Assembly: GCA_036245805.1 (NCBI GenBank) | Contig: BTRK01000006.1 | Location: forward strand, 18,136,365 to 18,200,364 | DNA: 64,000 nucleotides | Direction of reading: 5' to 3' | From: Pristionchus mayeri | Lineage: Eukaryota; Nematoda; Chromadorea; Rhabditida; Neodiplogasteridae | Shown: piece after piece, positions 23,085-35,600 of the stretch | Layout: each line of letters opens with the position of its first letter | Numbering within the stretch: position 1 is the stretch's first letter | Made by a program: the position numbers and the translations under genes | The notes under the pieces: model-generated | The model's input: only the letters and a program-made list of their open reading frames with translations | Databases searched by the model: none | Told to the model about the DNA's origin: nothing

Positions 23085-26000
23085 CTAATTAGTTTTGGCA
23101 AATTCCCTAATTACTCGCTTGGGTCCGATGTCTCTGAAGGCCTTGGCGACCTCGAAGAGAGACGATCGCTGTGCCGGATCTGTCAGCCAGCAGCGACCGA
23201 CGATCTAAGGTTACGGTAGGTTACGGTAGGCACACCACGGGTAACGTATATACCTCAATGACTTTGGGTGGAGTCCCATCGGGGAACTTGGGACGGAAGT
23301 CGTTGTTCTGCGACCACTTCGAAATTACAAGGGTGATGACGTCAGCTTACGATGATCTGGTCCTTGATCTGCGCATTGGTGTAGCCGTCGAAGGGGAGAG
23401 CAGCGTTGGAGAAGATCTGATGACGTCATAGATGGACATTGGCTGACGTCATCTTCTCCACACCTCATAGACGAGAATCCCATACGCGTAGATGTCGGCT
23501 TGCCTCGTGTAGATGTACGTCTTCACGACCTCGGGAGCAGTCCTGAAGAGAGAAAGATCAAAGATCAATTCTACCGTATTCCTCCCCGCCCACCATCTGA
23601 TCGGAATGCGCTCATCGGACCTCAGTCGATATTCATCGGCTGCACGTGCCAGGCCAAAGTCCGATACCTCCAATTTTTTAATTAATTACTCTTCAATTAG
23701 CCTAATTACCTTTGCCACCTGTCGATCCATGTCGAGCAAGCAGTTACGACAGGCTATGTCTCTGAACAACGAGGGGATGAGGAGAGGTCAAAGATCAACT
23801 CTGACCGGTGCATCACTCCTTGATGGTGGAGGTAAGCGAGGCCGTTGGCGATGTGGCCAGCGAAAAGAATTCTCTCGTCCATAGGGGTCTACAGATATCA
23901 AAGATCAGAGATCAGAGACCATGGCACTCACCGCGGGGTTCTTCTTGAGGAACTTATCCAGGGCGCCGCCAGTGATCAGCTCCATGACGACCATGATCGT
24001 TTCCTTCTTAACCACCTGAACAGAGATCACAGATCAAGTTACCGTATCATTTTTACCGTACACTACCATACCCTTCTTGCACTATGTAAGAGTAACGGTA
24101 TGGGTACGGTGGGAATGGTGGCATACAGTATCCCCATAACCATTTCTACAGTATCCCCCAATAACCATTCCTACAGTATCCCTTCCTCACCATTCCGTGG
24201 AATCGCACGATGTTGACATGCTTGAGCTTGCGCATGATCGCCGCCTCTTTCTGCAGTTCCATCGTCGCAGCTTCCGTGTTAACTGTGCGCTTGATCTGCA
24301 AGAGACAAGTCAGTTATCGATGTCACGGGCATATCGTAGCCATCTTCGGGTTACGGTAGCTTACCACTTTGACGGCAACATTGCAGAACTTCTTGAGTGG
24401 CAGGCGCAGCTTGCCAGAGTACACCTCTGCAAAACAGACGAGAATTTCGCAAAAACCGGAAGTGGATTTCTCACCACCAAAGGCTCCCTCGCCCAGCTTC
24501 TTGATGAGCTCCACGTTCTCGGGACGAAGCTCCCAGCTCTGCTTGGCGATTGGATTGAGCAGCCACACCTGCAGACTGATCTTTGATCTTTGCAAATGAC
24601 CAATGACCCCTGATCCGTGCCACTCTACTCTACGAGTTGCACCGTTCAGGATGATCTTTGATCTCCTCACCTCAGTCTTCCCTCGCATCACCGGAATGGC
24701 CATCATCGTGTGCTTCCTGAAGGAGAGGAGATATTGATCGATACCGTAGCTGGCCTACCGTATCACCAGAGTAGGGATACGGTAGCCTACCGTACTTACC
24801 GAATGAGTCCCTTGATGGTCGAGCACTTCGTCTTGTTGTCGAGAGTGTACATGAATTCCTGAACGAGGCAGCTATAGGAGCCCGTTTGCGTAAGAATCGG
24901 ACAATTCTGAGGAAATTTGGCATTGGTAAAAAATGCTCAAAACTTTGAAACTTTGTGATTTGGGGTGATCTGACCCGCTGATCACGATATGCATGTTCAT
25001 TTTGGTCAAAGATATGTCGTTGACCCCAGACGCCATGACGTCGAAATAGGCCAATTTCGCATATTTGAGTTCCGGTAATCGCTAAAATTAAGCCAACATA
25101 GATTCCGGGCAGAATTTAATGGCAATCACGCCTGAACAATTAATTTTTCACGAAAAATTAATAGTAATTAGTAAAATGCAACTTTTTTGTACGTGCAAAG
25201 TATTCGGGGAGACCGGAACCAAACTGACCGGCTTAACGAGAGGAATCCAAATCTGTTTTCAAATATTAGAAAAAACATCGCTCTAAGGTTTATGGCGTAA
25301 AATAGTGACCCGTTTTGTGTGCAAGGTCAGCGATTCCTTCGATTCGTCCCTTGATCTACCCAGTCTCTCTGCCTCGTGACCTCTTCCCTTCCCTCTCGCT
25401 GCCTGCACTCTCCCCTCTCCCCTTGTCTCTCGCACACTACCAGATGGGATCACTGACTTTGCACGCAAAACAGGCCACTATTTTACGCCATAAACCTTAT
25501 AGCGATGTTTTTTCTCATATTTGAAAACAGATTTGGATTCCTCTCGTTAAGCCGGTCAGTTTGGTTCCGGTCTCCCCGAATACTTTGCACGTACAAAAAA
25601 GTTGCATTTTACTAATTACAATTAATTTTTCGTGAAAAATTAATTGGTCAGGCGTGATTGCCATCAAATTCTGCCCCGGAATCTATGTTGGCTTAATTTT
25701 AGTGATTACCGGAACTCAGATATGCGAAATTGGCCTATTTCGACGTCATGGCGTCTGGGGTCAACGACAGATCTTTGACCAAAATGAACATGCCTATCGT
25801 GATCAGCGGGTCAGATTACCCCAAATCACGAAGTTGCAGAGATTTGACTTTTTTAGCTCGTGCCAACAATTGTCCGATTCTTACGCAAACGGGCTCATAG
25901 TACCCTACTCTTCTCCCATACCGTACCTTTCCACCCTCTGTCTCGAAATACTTGGCCCTGATCGGAATATTGACTGTTTCCTCGTTCCAGATGATAGTGA

Positions 26001-27152
26001 CAAAGATCTGGCAAAAAATCGATCAATCAATTCGAATCCTCAGATACCGTACCCCTTTGCCACCACCGTCTCCAACGGTCATTCGGAGTATGTAATCGCC
26101 TTGCTTATTCAGCACGGTCCTGAATCGAGAACTGAATGATTACGGTATATCTCTGTGATACCTAATCTCATCCTCCAAGATGTTGCCATGGTAAGCCTCC
26201 ATCTCCTCGAGGTCCTGATAGAAAAATCGATTAGTGATGCCCATACTGTACTCCCGTGGTACTGTATCGCATCCCGACCGGATACCGTACCCCGGTTACC
26301 GTATACCCACATCCATCACAGACGATGTTGTTCCTGGTGGCGGCAGCGAGTCCTTGGTGTGGTGCTCATGATCCGCGTTCTTGTTGCCTGAAAGCGATAG
26401 GTTACGGTAGGCAGTTTTCGATCGATTCATCCTACTACCGTACTCCCGATGACTCTTCCACTCCCAACTCCTCGCCAATCGGTCTCTTCACCGAGACGAA
26501 GGGAGGAGGGAGGGAGCGCCATCCAGACTACAGTATCCTCATCCCGATACAATACTACTACTGTACCCTTGTGTGCCTTCCTCCTCTGGCTGTTGTCCTT
26601 TTGACCGCCGATTGGCGAGTGTTCCTTGCCCGTAGCCGCAGGTGATTTGGCGCTAGAGTGGGTACCGTATACTCGGCTACCGTGACCTCCACCTACTTGT
26701 TGAGATCTGTCTCCGTGTTGGCTGTCGCACTGGTCTGACTGGCTGAAGTGGGCGGAGCCGAGTTCGAAGCTACGGCAGCAGGCGGAGGAGATGCGTGATT
26801 ATCTGGAAAAGAGGAGTACTGTAGGGTATACGGTAGAGAATGGGACACTGTAGAGTAGAATGGTGAGTAACGGGAACGGTAGCACCGCACTGGGAGTCGT
26901 ATATTTATTGTGAGATGACTTGGATACGGTAGGGACTGTGGTCGGAGGGTAGGGGTACGGTAGGAGAGGTAGTCAGCTCCGTACCAGATTCGGCGTGAAT
27001 GCCGAAGTAGTCGTTGCCGCCGGGCGGCTGGCCACCCTCGCTCTGAAGAGGATACTGTAGTCAGGGATAAGGTGAATGAAGTGAGTGGGGATACGGTAGG
27101 AGAGTGCAGTGTGGGGAGCAGGAGGGGTGAGGGGAGGAGGACGTACCGACAT
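23085..27152 (-). CDS. SH2-domain non-receptor tyrosine kinase, short Fes/Fer (FRK/SPE-8) type, 503 residues
   Basis: Twenty-one exons with fully consistent phases run from ATG at 27150-27152 to TAG at 23085-23087. A ~110-residue low-complexity N-terminus is followed by an SH2 domain (AYHGNILEDE, DYILR with the phosphotyrosine-binding Arg, ending TKCSTIKGLI). The kinase domain follows: GEGAFGEVYSG loop, VAVK lysine, catalytic VMHRDIACRNCL, SDFGLAR, IPIRWTAPEVV and a final RCWLTDPAQRSSLFEV. All key catalytic residues are present. There is no F-BAR domain, which fits the nematode FRK-1/SPE-8 expansion, whose members act at cell adhesions or in sperm activation. The SH2-coding introns are tiny except the one (25926-24859) that has absorbed a foldback element. 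Orthology to one C. elegans member cannot be decided here. Confidence 0.93.
24875..25900. repeat. Foldback element, family A (copy 2), inside a kinase intron
   Basis: Arms 24875-25060 and 25734-25900 pair closely, for example GACGCCATGACGTCGAAATA with its complement, and so do inner arms up to a centre near 25390. The outer ends share CCGTTTGC with the copy at 1768-2779. It occupies nearly all of the intron between two SH2 exons and stops about 15 bp from the 3' splice site and about 26 bp from the 5' splice site. Confidence 0.9.
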
Positions 27153-27383
27153 GAGGCCGATTGCGAGGCGCGCGCGCGAGTAGAGTGAGTGGAAAATGAA
27201 ATGGATGAGGAGGAGAGAAGACCGATCGAGTAATCAATTGTGATCAATAAATGGAAATGCGAAGGCGAGAGAGCGAGGAGAGTGAAGAGGGTGGTAGAGG
27301 GAGAGGGATTAGAGGATTGGGATTATTGAGGTGATGGAATTCCAATATTGGGAAAGAGCGTTGCGATGATGGAAAATAACTTA

Positions 27384-28647
27384 TCAGGTTGGAACAAAAG
27401 TTTTGCACGATTTTCACATTTTCGTTTCTAGCATACTCTGTCATTTATTTTCAAAATTATTTAATTTTGTTTCATGTATTCGTTGAGGGCTTGGATACTC
27501 TTTCTATCACACATCAGTATTACCTATACCATTTGATATTGTGGCGACATTTGAAAGTCAAAGTTACTTCATTAGAGAACTGAACTACATACTTTTGGGG
27601 TCTGCTCTGTATGGATATCGATGATAATGCAAATATCAAAGTATATTTGGAAAGTGTGATGAACAGGCATCATAAAATAGTATGGAAATGGGAATCACCA
27701 CAAATGGAATTCCAGAAACTTGGTCAGTTTTGATCTCGCGTCAAAAGGGGCTTGGTTTGAATTAGTTGCCTTCACTGCATACCCGTAGCCGTAAGTCTAT
27801 CGATCTCAAATACATTTTAACTTTAAGTACCTTCCATGGTAAGCTCACAATTATTTTCGTGTGGACATACAATGCTTCTATTAGAAAATGCAATTTTGCA
27901 TACTCAGATACTGATATTAGAGTGTCGAAATTGATGTTTCCATGAATGGCATGTTTCCAGCATAGAAGGAAGCTTAGATTTTATATGGTTAAATAAACAA
28001 GCAACTCTTACTACATCACTTATTGGCTTGGTCGAGTCAGGGGATAGCTTCCTTTTGAGGAGATCGACTCGAACAAGGTACACCGAATTTCAATATTTTG
28101 TCTGTGATGACCATGATTCAAAAATTTCAGAATATTAATTTTCTAGGAGTGGAAAAGGGTATGCTCCAGCGTTTCTTTATGTTACAAAGCCCCAAGGTAG
28201 TGTATGTAAAAGCACTTAAGACCAATCCAGCATAATTGATTGTCGAGGCAATAACAGCAATCCATTGAGTAACGTTATTTCTCGAATGCTGGAATTTAAT
28301 GGTCTGTAAACCTTGCTAAATTAAAGCAACCATTAGATCCTACATACATTTAGAGAGAACTGCCAACGGGCTTTTCACTTCACCATGTAAGATGATACAA
28401 TGATTTTTTCTGTCCGAATATGAGCGTGGTAAACAAATGTCCATGTCACTCAAAAATTTCACATTTAACGAAACCTGCTTTTTTTCGCAAACCCTTAGAG
28501 CAGGATTCGATTCGAAGTAGCGGATATATTTTACAAATAGTCCCTAAATATATACTATCCGGTTAGATCGACCCGATTAAAGTGAAGCCTTTTAAGCAAT
28601 TTCAAACTTCATGGCCGAAATCGTGCAAAACTTTTGTTCCAACCTAA
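27384..28647. mobile_element. Mariner-type transposon, degenerate (1264 bp)
   Basis: TIRs AGGTTGGAACAAAAGTTTTG and complement, TA-flanked (27382-27383, 28648-28649); full-length size for mariner (~1.3 kb). The interior has no long open frame, so it is dead or non-autonomous. It lies between the kinase start and the zinc-finger gene's 3' end. Confidence 0.8.
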
Positions 28648-29653
28648 TACATGAGATTGTCTTTCCAGTCCAGATCGAATTCAGTCTCGAGTAGCAGCTA
28701 GCAGAAACCAAGACTGAAACAGACTTCCTGCATAATACAGATTTCACCTGGTTCACGCCGGTTTCAGAATTAGATAATTCAGAGTTTGACACTAAAAGAA
28801 CTAGTAATCTGTCGCTAAGCATGTCAACACATCACTCACGGATGCCCCACTATACAGGAAAGAGAATTAAGATGTAAAATATTTATCCACCTGTCTTCTG
28901 AACTCGTTCGTCGCTTGTTGTCCGATCATTCAACTAAAATAAGAAACTATTATCTACAATGAGACTGTTCTCCTCTCCATAAAATAAGGCCCATTCGATT
29001 GTTCAGGCAGAAATTAAGTGATCACATTGATTCCAATTTGGGAAGAATTGAGCAATGACTCGTAAAGTGGTCGAAAGGTTAATGAAGTGAACAAAAAAAA
29101 TCTTTTCTCGCGGTAGATATTGAATAGAGATCAGAGTACTCACACTTGGCAGTTGAGATTCGAACAGATCTAATGAACACTTTATCAAAGATTCTCCAGA
29201 GCAACAAAGAGATTAAGGTCAACAAGGGAATTAATGAGTCAATCATATTAGCCAGTATTGCAGAACTAAACGTGATTATTAGAGGACCGTAGTATTAGAT
29301 TAATCTTACCACCTGCTTGTACATGAAAAGTAAAAAGTCACAACGAACAAAGTGAAATCTCAATGTAAAAGTGAAAGTAAGTGTGATTGGAAAGTGTGAA
29401 AATCAAATGGAATGAAACATTGGTACGAGGTAGATAAAGGCATGAGAAACTGACCGATGGGTTCGAGGAAATTCCACAAAATTCGGAAACTACACACGAG
29501 TTAGCGTGGTAAACTACAAAACGATAATTTCACTACATACCGATCAGTGTTTGAAAAACCGTTCAGGCAATCAGAAAGCGTCACGGAATACAAGGAGAGG
29601 TAGAGATTTACGGCATACGGTATGGTTACGGTAGATGAGGTGATAGTGTACCA
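28648..29653. other. Intergenic; nothing recognised
   Basis: 3' flank of the zinc-finger gene. No open frame or repeat pairing that I can support. Confidence 0.5.
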
Positions 29654-32600
29654 TCACTTCTCCTCTGCGTGTTTCGTTGCTCGGTGCTCCCTCAGATCGG
29701 CCGGCCTCTCGAACTTCTCTCCGCACGACTGCAAGCAATCGAATCTATTTTATTTTCTCTAATTAATATTTTTTGTTCACGAATCCATCATTCCATCAAT
29801 CATGCCACTGATCTCCTACTTATTGACTGATCACGAAAGCTGAAACTTCCCAGTTGTGAATGAAACGCAATTTTGAAAAAAAGACCTGAACAAACGTTCA
29901 ATCGAGGAGATTGAAATTGAAGTTGCACCATTACTATAGTATCCGATTAGGCGTGCCAGTATGCTACCTACCCTGTCTCCGATTGCAGATCAGAGATCAT
30001 TGTTGCATGTAGCTTGCTCTAGCTTAGCGACATTGATAATCAATAGTCTCCACTTTTTCTCTGGCCCTCTTCTCTCTGACATTGCCCCCACTTTTCTGCC
30101 AGTATTTAATCATCCATGATACTCGATAAATCAATTCCAATGAAACGCCGGCATTCTCAGGTTTTTCTAGTTTCCTATCAGCTGAGAAGGATCAGAATAC
30201 GGCCGCCACCTGCCTTACCTGACAGACGTAGATCAATTCCCCGTGGGTCTTCCTCAGATGCGAATTGAGCGCTCCGAGAATGCGGAATCGAAGGTCGCAG
30301 ATTGTGCAGGCGTACGGTAACTCGCCTGAAAGAAAAACGAGGATTGAAGCAATGCGAAGCCGGGTGATAATGAACAGAAAAGGCCGGGATAACAATTCGG
30401 AAAAATATTTGAGACATGCAAAATTTGAGTTTCGATAAACTGTAATATGACAAGGGGCTTGCAATTAGGGAAGAGCAAGGAAAACGTTTGTTTATGAATC
30501 ATATTTGTGATCTACTGAACATTACTTATCTGCCAGAATTTGAGTACGGATCGAAACCAAGAATGTATTTCCAAATTTTCGAAATGAGTTTATTTAGTAT
30601 TCTGTCGAGCAACAGGACAACGATTAAGGATAGCCCGCCCTTAGGCATACAACCGTTTACCGAAACGCAAATTGTGCATCTCTCAATTTCTCCCAAAAAC
30701 ACCATTTTCAGAAAGCACGGTATCTGCACATACCAACCTGGGCTGTGCAAACAAATTCTCGATCTCTCATTTCGCAATGATATCTAACGTTGCAAGATCA
30801 TTGCGAAATGAGAGATCGAGAAGCCCAGATACCATCCCCATTACAAGAACTCTTGCATCAATAATAACATTTCCATAAGAGTCCTGACCAGTGTGTGTTC
30901 TCTTGTGCTGCACGAGTGCACTCAACTGGGCGAACTTCCGTTCGCAGTCCTCGCATGAGAAGGGACGCACGCCAGAGTGAGTGCGAGAGTGACGCTCAAC
31001 CAATCATTATTTTTCTATTATTATTTAGATATTATCATCATCGTACATAACGGGGCTGCTTCGCAGTTGCAAAATGTGCAAGAGTATGGTTACAAGATAT
31101 GTGAAATAAAAAGCGGCCGTATTATGAAATAGAAATCAAGTCACAACTTCATTTTTTTCAAACCCCTTCTTTAAAGTTGCAAGACAATCTTATCCATCGG
31201 AAAAAAAATCTCCCGCACTAGTCATTCCAGTGCTTCTTCTAAAATAAATAATTATTCCCGTACCTCGATATGGCAGAGGTACTTGAAGACGTGTGGGCAC
31301 TGGGGGCATTCGTACTCTCCCTTCTCATTCTTCTCGAATGCCCTCCTCCCCTCCGTCTCTCCTCCCTCTCCGTTCTCCCCCTCCTCCATCGCCAGTCGGT
31401 GCTGGTGCTCGTGGAGAATCTGGAGAAATTAAATATCGAACCAGAAAAGCAATCTTTCTAAATATCTCAAATTGCATTATTTTTAATGCAACCTACTTCG
31501 CTCGGCGATCTCCATTTAATAAACACTACTCGACGCATTGATCTGTGTAGAGATCAGAATTGTTGTTATTTTTAAAAGAACTGTCAAGAGTCCATTGACT
31601 TCCATCCAACCGTAGTCAAGATAAGTTATCCTTGCAACTCCAACTGGCCTAGAGATGGATTTTGCGAGAAATCGCCTCATTATTCTGTTTTCTCTGGACG
31701 TACAGACTGGTGAGAAAGGCAGAATGAAGAAAGTAATCTCTTTTTTTGTTTGTATTTTTGTTTTTGTTCTTTGATCTTCGATCTCCTCCCCTCTCACCAT
31801 ATGATGTCTGAGTGTCTGCTCCTCCTCGAATCTCTTCCCGCAAATGGAACACAGATGAGGACGAGAGTCTGCAAGAAAGATAAATTATAATAATAATTAT
31901 TTTTATTTATTTAATTTGGAAAATAACCAAAATAAAAATGAAAATACAATAACAAAAATTCAAACACTGATACTTCGATATTTGTATCTAAAGATATTTT
32001 AACTGGCAACATTCTAAACGAGAATACGGCACTTGCGTTTGATCATCAGACATACACCAGATGTCACTCTCTGAATGCTTGCTTCACGTTACTACTTAAT
32101 ATGCGTTCTCCCGTATATCCCATCTTCTCCCTACTACCCTCATAGTGCTCTATCTTCTCGTCACTCATAAATATGTCGCCGATATCCTCAGTACTGCACT
32201 ACCACTCACTGGGGATGGCCATTCGATGCGAGGTATATATTGTGCAACGCCTTCCCTCGCCTGTTTTCGCGATTCCAGGAGGGAGAGGCGTAGCTACCTC
32301 GCATCAAATCGCCAGTCCCTCCTACTCACCGCACCGTCCTCCCTTCTGGTGTCTCTGTAGATGCTCCATTCGGAAGAACCTCGTGCCGCATCGATCGCAG
32401 CCGAATCGACGCTCCCCCGTGTGCGAACGGAGATGCGACTGCAAGTTGACTGCTTAGGGGCAAACAGAGTGTCTGACATCATCATTGCAACTAGATCAAG
32501 GATGATAATTGACCTGTGAAATAATAATGTCGATACGTCATACAAAATTACAACAATAATGATTGAATGCTTTTAGAAAACAAAACGAAGGGGCAATCAA

Positions 32601-35600
32601 GGCTTCCAGAAGTATCATGGACATATTTGCTTATGGAAGCATCAATCGTGCATGTGGAAAACGGTCCTCGCGAAAACAAAAACTGAACAAATTTTTGTAC
32701 CTTGTAACCCAGTTATCGATTCGTCTCCTACCGTACCTTGATGTTGTGCAGATGCTTTCCCGTCTTCCCGCAGGTCCCGCACCGGAAGTGCTTCTCGCCC
32801 GAGGCCTCGTCCTCTATCGTGATGATTGAGTCCCCAGGCAGCCCTGAGGCGGTGGGCGGAGTCTTCGTTGCTGCCAGCAGCTGCTGCAGCTGCATCGACA
32901 GAGAGAGGGAAGAAGAGGCGGTCTGAGTGATGGATCAATATTATTATTTGCATGTACTGATCACTTTCATACGGAAAATCATCGTAATGGTCACGCACGA
33001 ACAATGGTCATATATTTGAACAGGTTTTGAATTTTCTTGTTATTTTCAGTATCAGATTATCTCATTGAACACAGTCATTGCTGGTTACTTTCAAACAGTT
33101 AAGTAACATCCATTCACATGGTCTCTCCTTCCTCACCATCTCCTCCTTCTCCTCCTCCTCATCCTCAATATCCGAGAAGCACCCCTCTACTGCCTTCCTC
33201 TTCACTCCTCTCACGTCGTCTGCAGACAGATGCTTCTGAAATATATGTTGTACCGACATCATTTGTTTCTTTCACTGACTACTCTTGGAAGGTTCGACTA
33301 AACTGGGATCTGAATAACACCGAAAAAACCCTGGTAGTGAGCAATGACCCAACAAAAGTAAATTTTTAAAAATCAATATAATATTTTCAAATGACCTCCT
33401 CCCTCTCTTCTCCCTCCGACATCGTTTCCTCCTTCACTTCGCATTCTCGCGACGTAGTAGATAACAGGGGCAACTGCTGCAATTTCATTGAATTTATCTT
33501 TATGCCGCTCCTTTGTTCAGAACTGCGACATCTGCCGCATGAGAAATAGTCAAGAAGTACGGTATCCATGAAGGTATACGGTAGCAGCTCACTTCAATCG
33601 TGGTGCTCGGCACCGGTAGCAACGGCCTCCTGGTTGCTGCAGCTGCTCCAGGCGCTCCCATGACGTCATCCCCTCTCGCTGACGGTGAGCCTAAGAAGTC
33701 GCTTCAAGGTTTTGTGAAATAAATTATCCTATCAAATTTGGGTTTTAAAAATTCGTTATATGGTATGACCGTTATTTTTCCTGCTAGCCTAAGCAGTAGT
33801 TTTGAGCAACAGCTCCAATTTCACGTCACTATGACAAATTGCAATTATTGCGCACAAAAAGCTAGATTCTGCAGTGTCCTTACTATAGATAACAGCATAG
33901 TTAATTGGTGATGTGTTGGGTTGTACTCAAGAATTTAAAAAATAGTGTAAATCACTGACCACTCCTCTCCCTCGCCCAGTATCCAGCTGGTTTCACTCCA
34001 TTCCTCCTCGGTCTGCTGCCCAACCCATTGGCAGCTGATGATGAGATGGAGGAGGGCGGAGTCTGCGATGGGTACGATAACAATCTCGGCACTTCTTCGA
34101 TCTTTGGCTCCCCTCCCCCCTATCATTTCACATTCCCTCCCCATCGCAGAGGGGTTGTTTGACCAAAAATCAGGGAGAGATACCTAAAAATGAGTGGGGT
34201 AGAGGGTAGGCCGAATATCGAAGAAGTGCCACAATCTCACTAGGAATTGTCGCAAACTGTCCACCAGCTTTCGGATAAGAAATTATACCATTCGAACATT
34301 CGAAACAGTCAGCCTATTCCGAACGCAAGACCTCGTCAAATTCAACCCCATACTTCAGCTCAATGTTCCAGCGACGAGTAATTGAGCCAAAATCAATCAA
34401 ATTCTTGATTGTTCAACACTTAATGTGTTCAAAATGGAATCCCTCTCATTTTTTCCTAATAGCAGAGCCAATACTGATCCCATCCTCGACTGCATTCTTC
34501 ATTGTATTCATCCCCTCTATATCACTCTAATCAACTTGGTCTCCTCCACTCACCTTCTTGGCTGCTCTTCCCTTCTTCGTTGTTGTCGTCGCCGCAGATG
34601 TAGCAGGTGCAGCTGCGTCGAGGATCGGAGAGAGGACTGCGACTGCTGCTTGCTGCACGACTTCCCTCTCGTTTTCCACAGGGGGAAGATCCTGAATGTG
34701 TTAATTTTTGTATCTGATCACCACCGAATGAGAGAAAATCTCGAAATCTACTACAGGGTGCGCCAAAATTACCCGAACTGATTTCATCTTTCTGTGGCAT
34801 CGTGGCCCAATCGAAATGCGCGACCTCTATTACATCATCATGAGGAGTGGCCATTAGTCTCTCACTATGCAAGGTTTCATATCAGTTGATCAAGTCATCT
34901 AGTAATTGCGATGGTAGCATCCAATCCGCATTTGACATCGCTAATTGACTCTGCTTTCACAAGCCGCTTGCATCCCATACCGTTATCATGTAACAACAGC
35001 TTTATACGGACAAGACGCATCCAGACTGAGGGAAACCGTTATCTGTTTCCACCCCTAAGAACCGAGATCGCGACAGAAATAGGGTGCTTCGAAATAGCAC
35101 GAAGATGAAAAAGATTCTCGATATCTCGAACACATCCGTTCGTAGTCTTATCAATCCCTAGCTGGCTCTTCGTCTTTACAAGTACTGTAAACTGCAGGGA
35201 CTACATGAGCTACAGATCAAGCTCCGCAGAGAACGGTACCTAAAACTTTAGCTACATTGTGCCAGGTCCGCGCACTTTCGTACGTTGTTCAGCAATGCAA
35301 ATATTTTTTTCTGTCGAAGGAAAGCTGATTTGGCAAAACAGCATAATCACTGCCTCTGATTCTGAAGAAACCAAAAATAGTTGTGAAGTCACTGGTAATA
35401 CCAGCTATCCCCTCCGCATAATTGTTTGGGATGGAATTTGCTCAACATGAAAGTTCCCTCTCCTTTTTGCCATTCCGAGCGTCTAGGTCAATACGGAGTA
35501 TTACATGGAGCACAGCCTCGAAGACGTGCTTCCACCCTGAGCTTATTCCCACTTGGGTCAGGAGCGCTCAACCTTTCAAAAAGATTCTGCTACATTTCAC

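Noticed and set aside
26693..27247. 184-codon minus-strand ORF as a single-exon protein
   Set aside because: It reads through introns of the SH2 kinase gene. Only 26697-26802 within it fits the kinase exon chain.
32145..32360. Plus-strand ORF over the zinc-finger intron
   Set aside because: Antisense frame without support; the minus-strand exon at 32330-32438 explains the coding signal at its edge.
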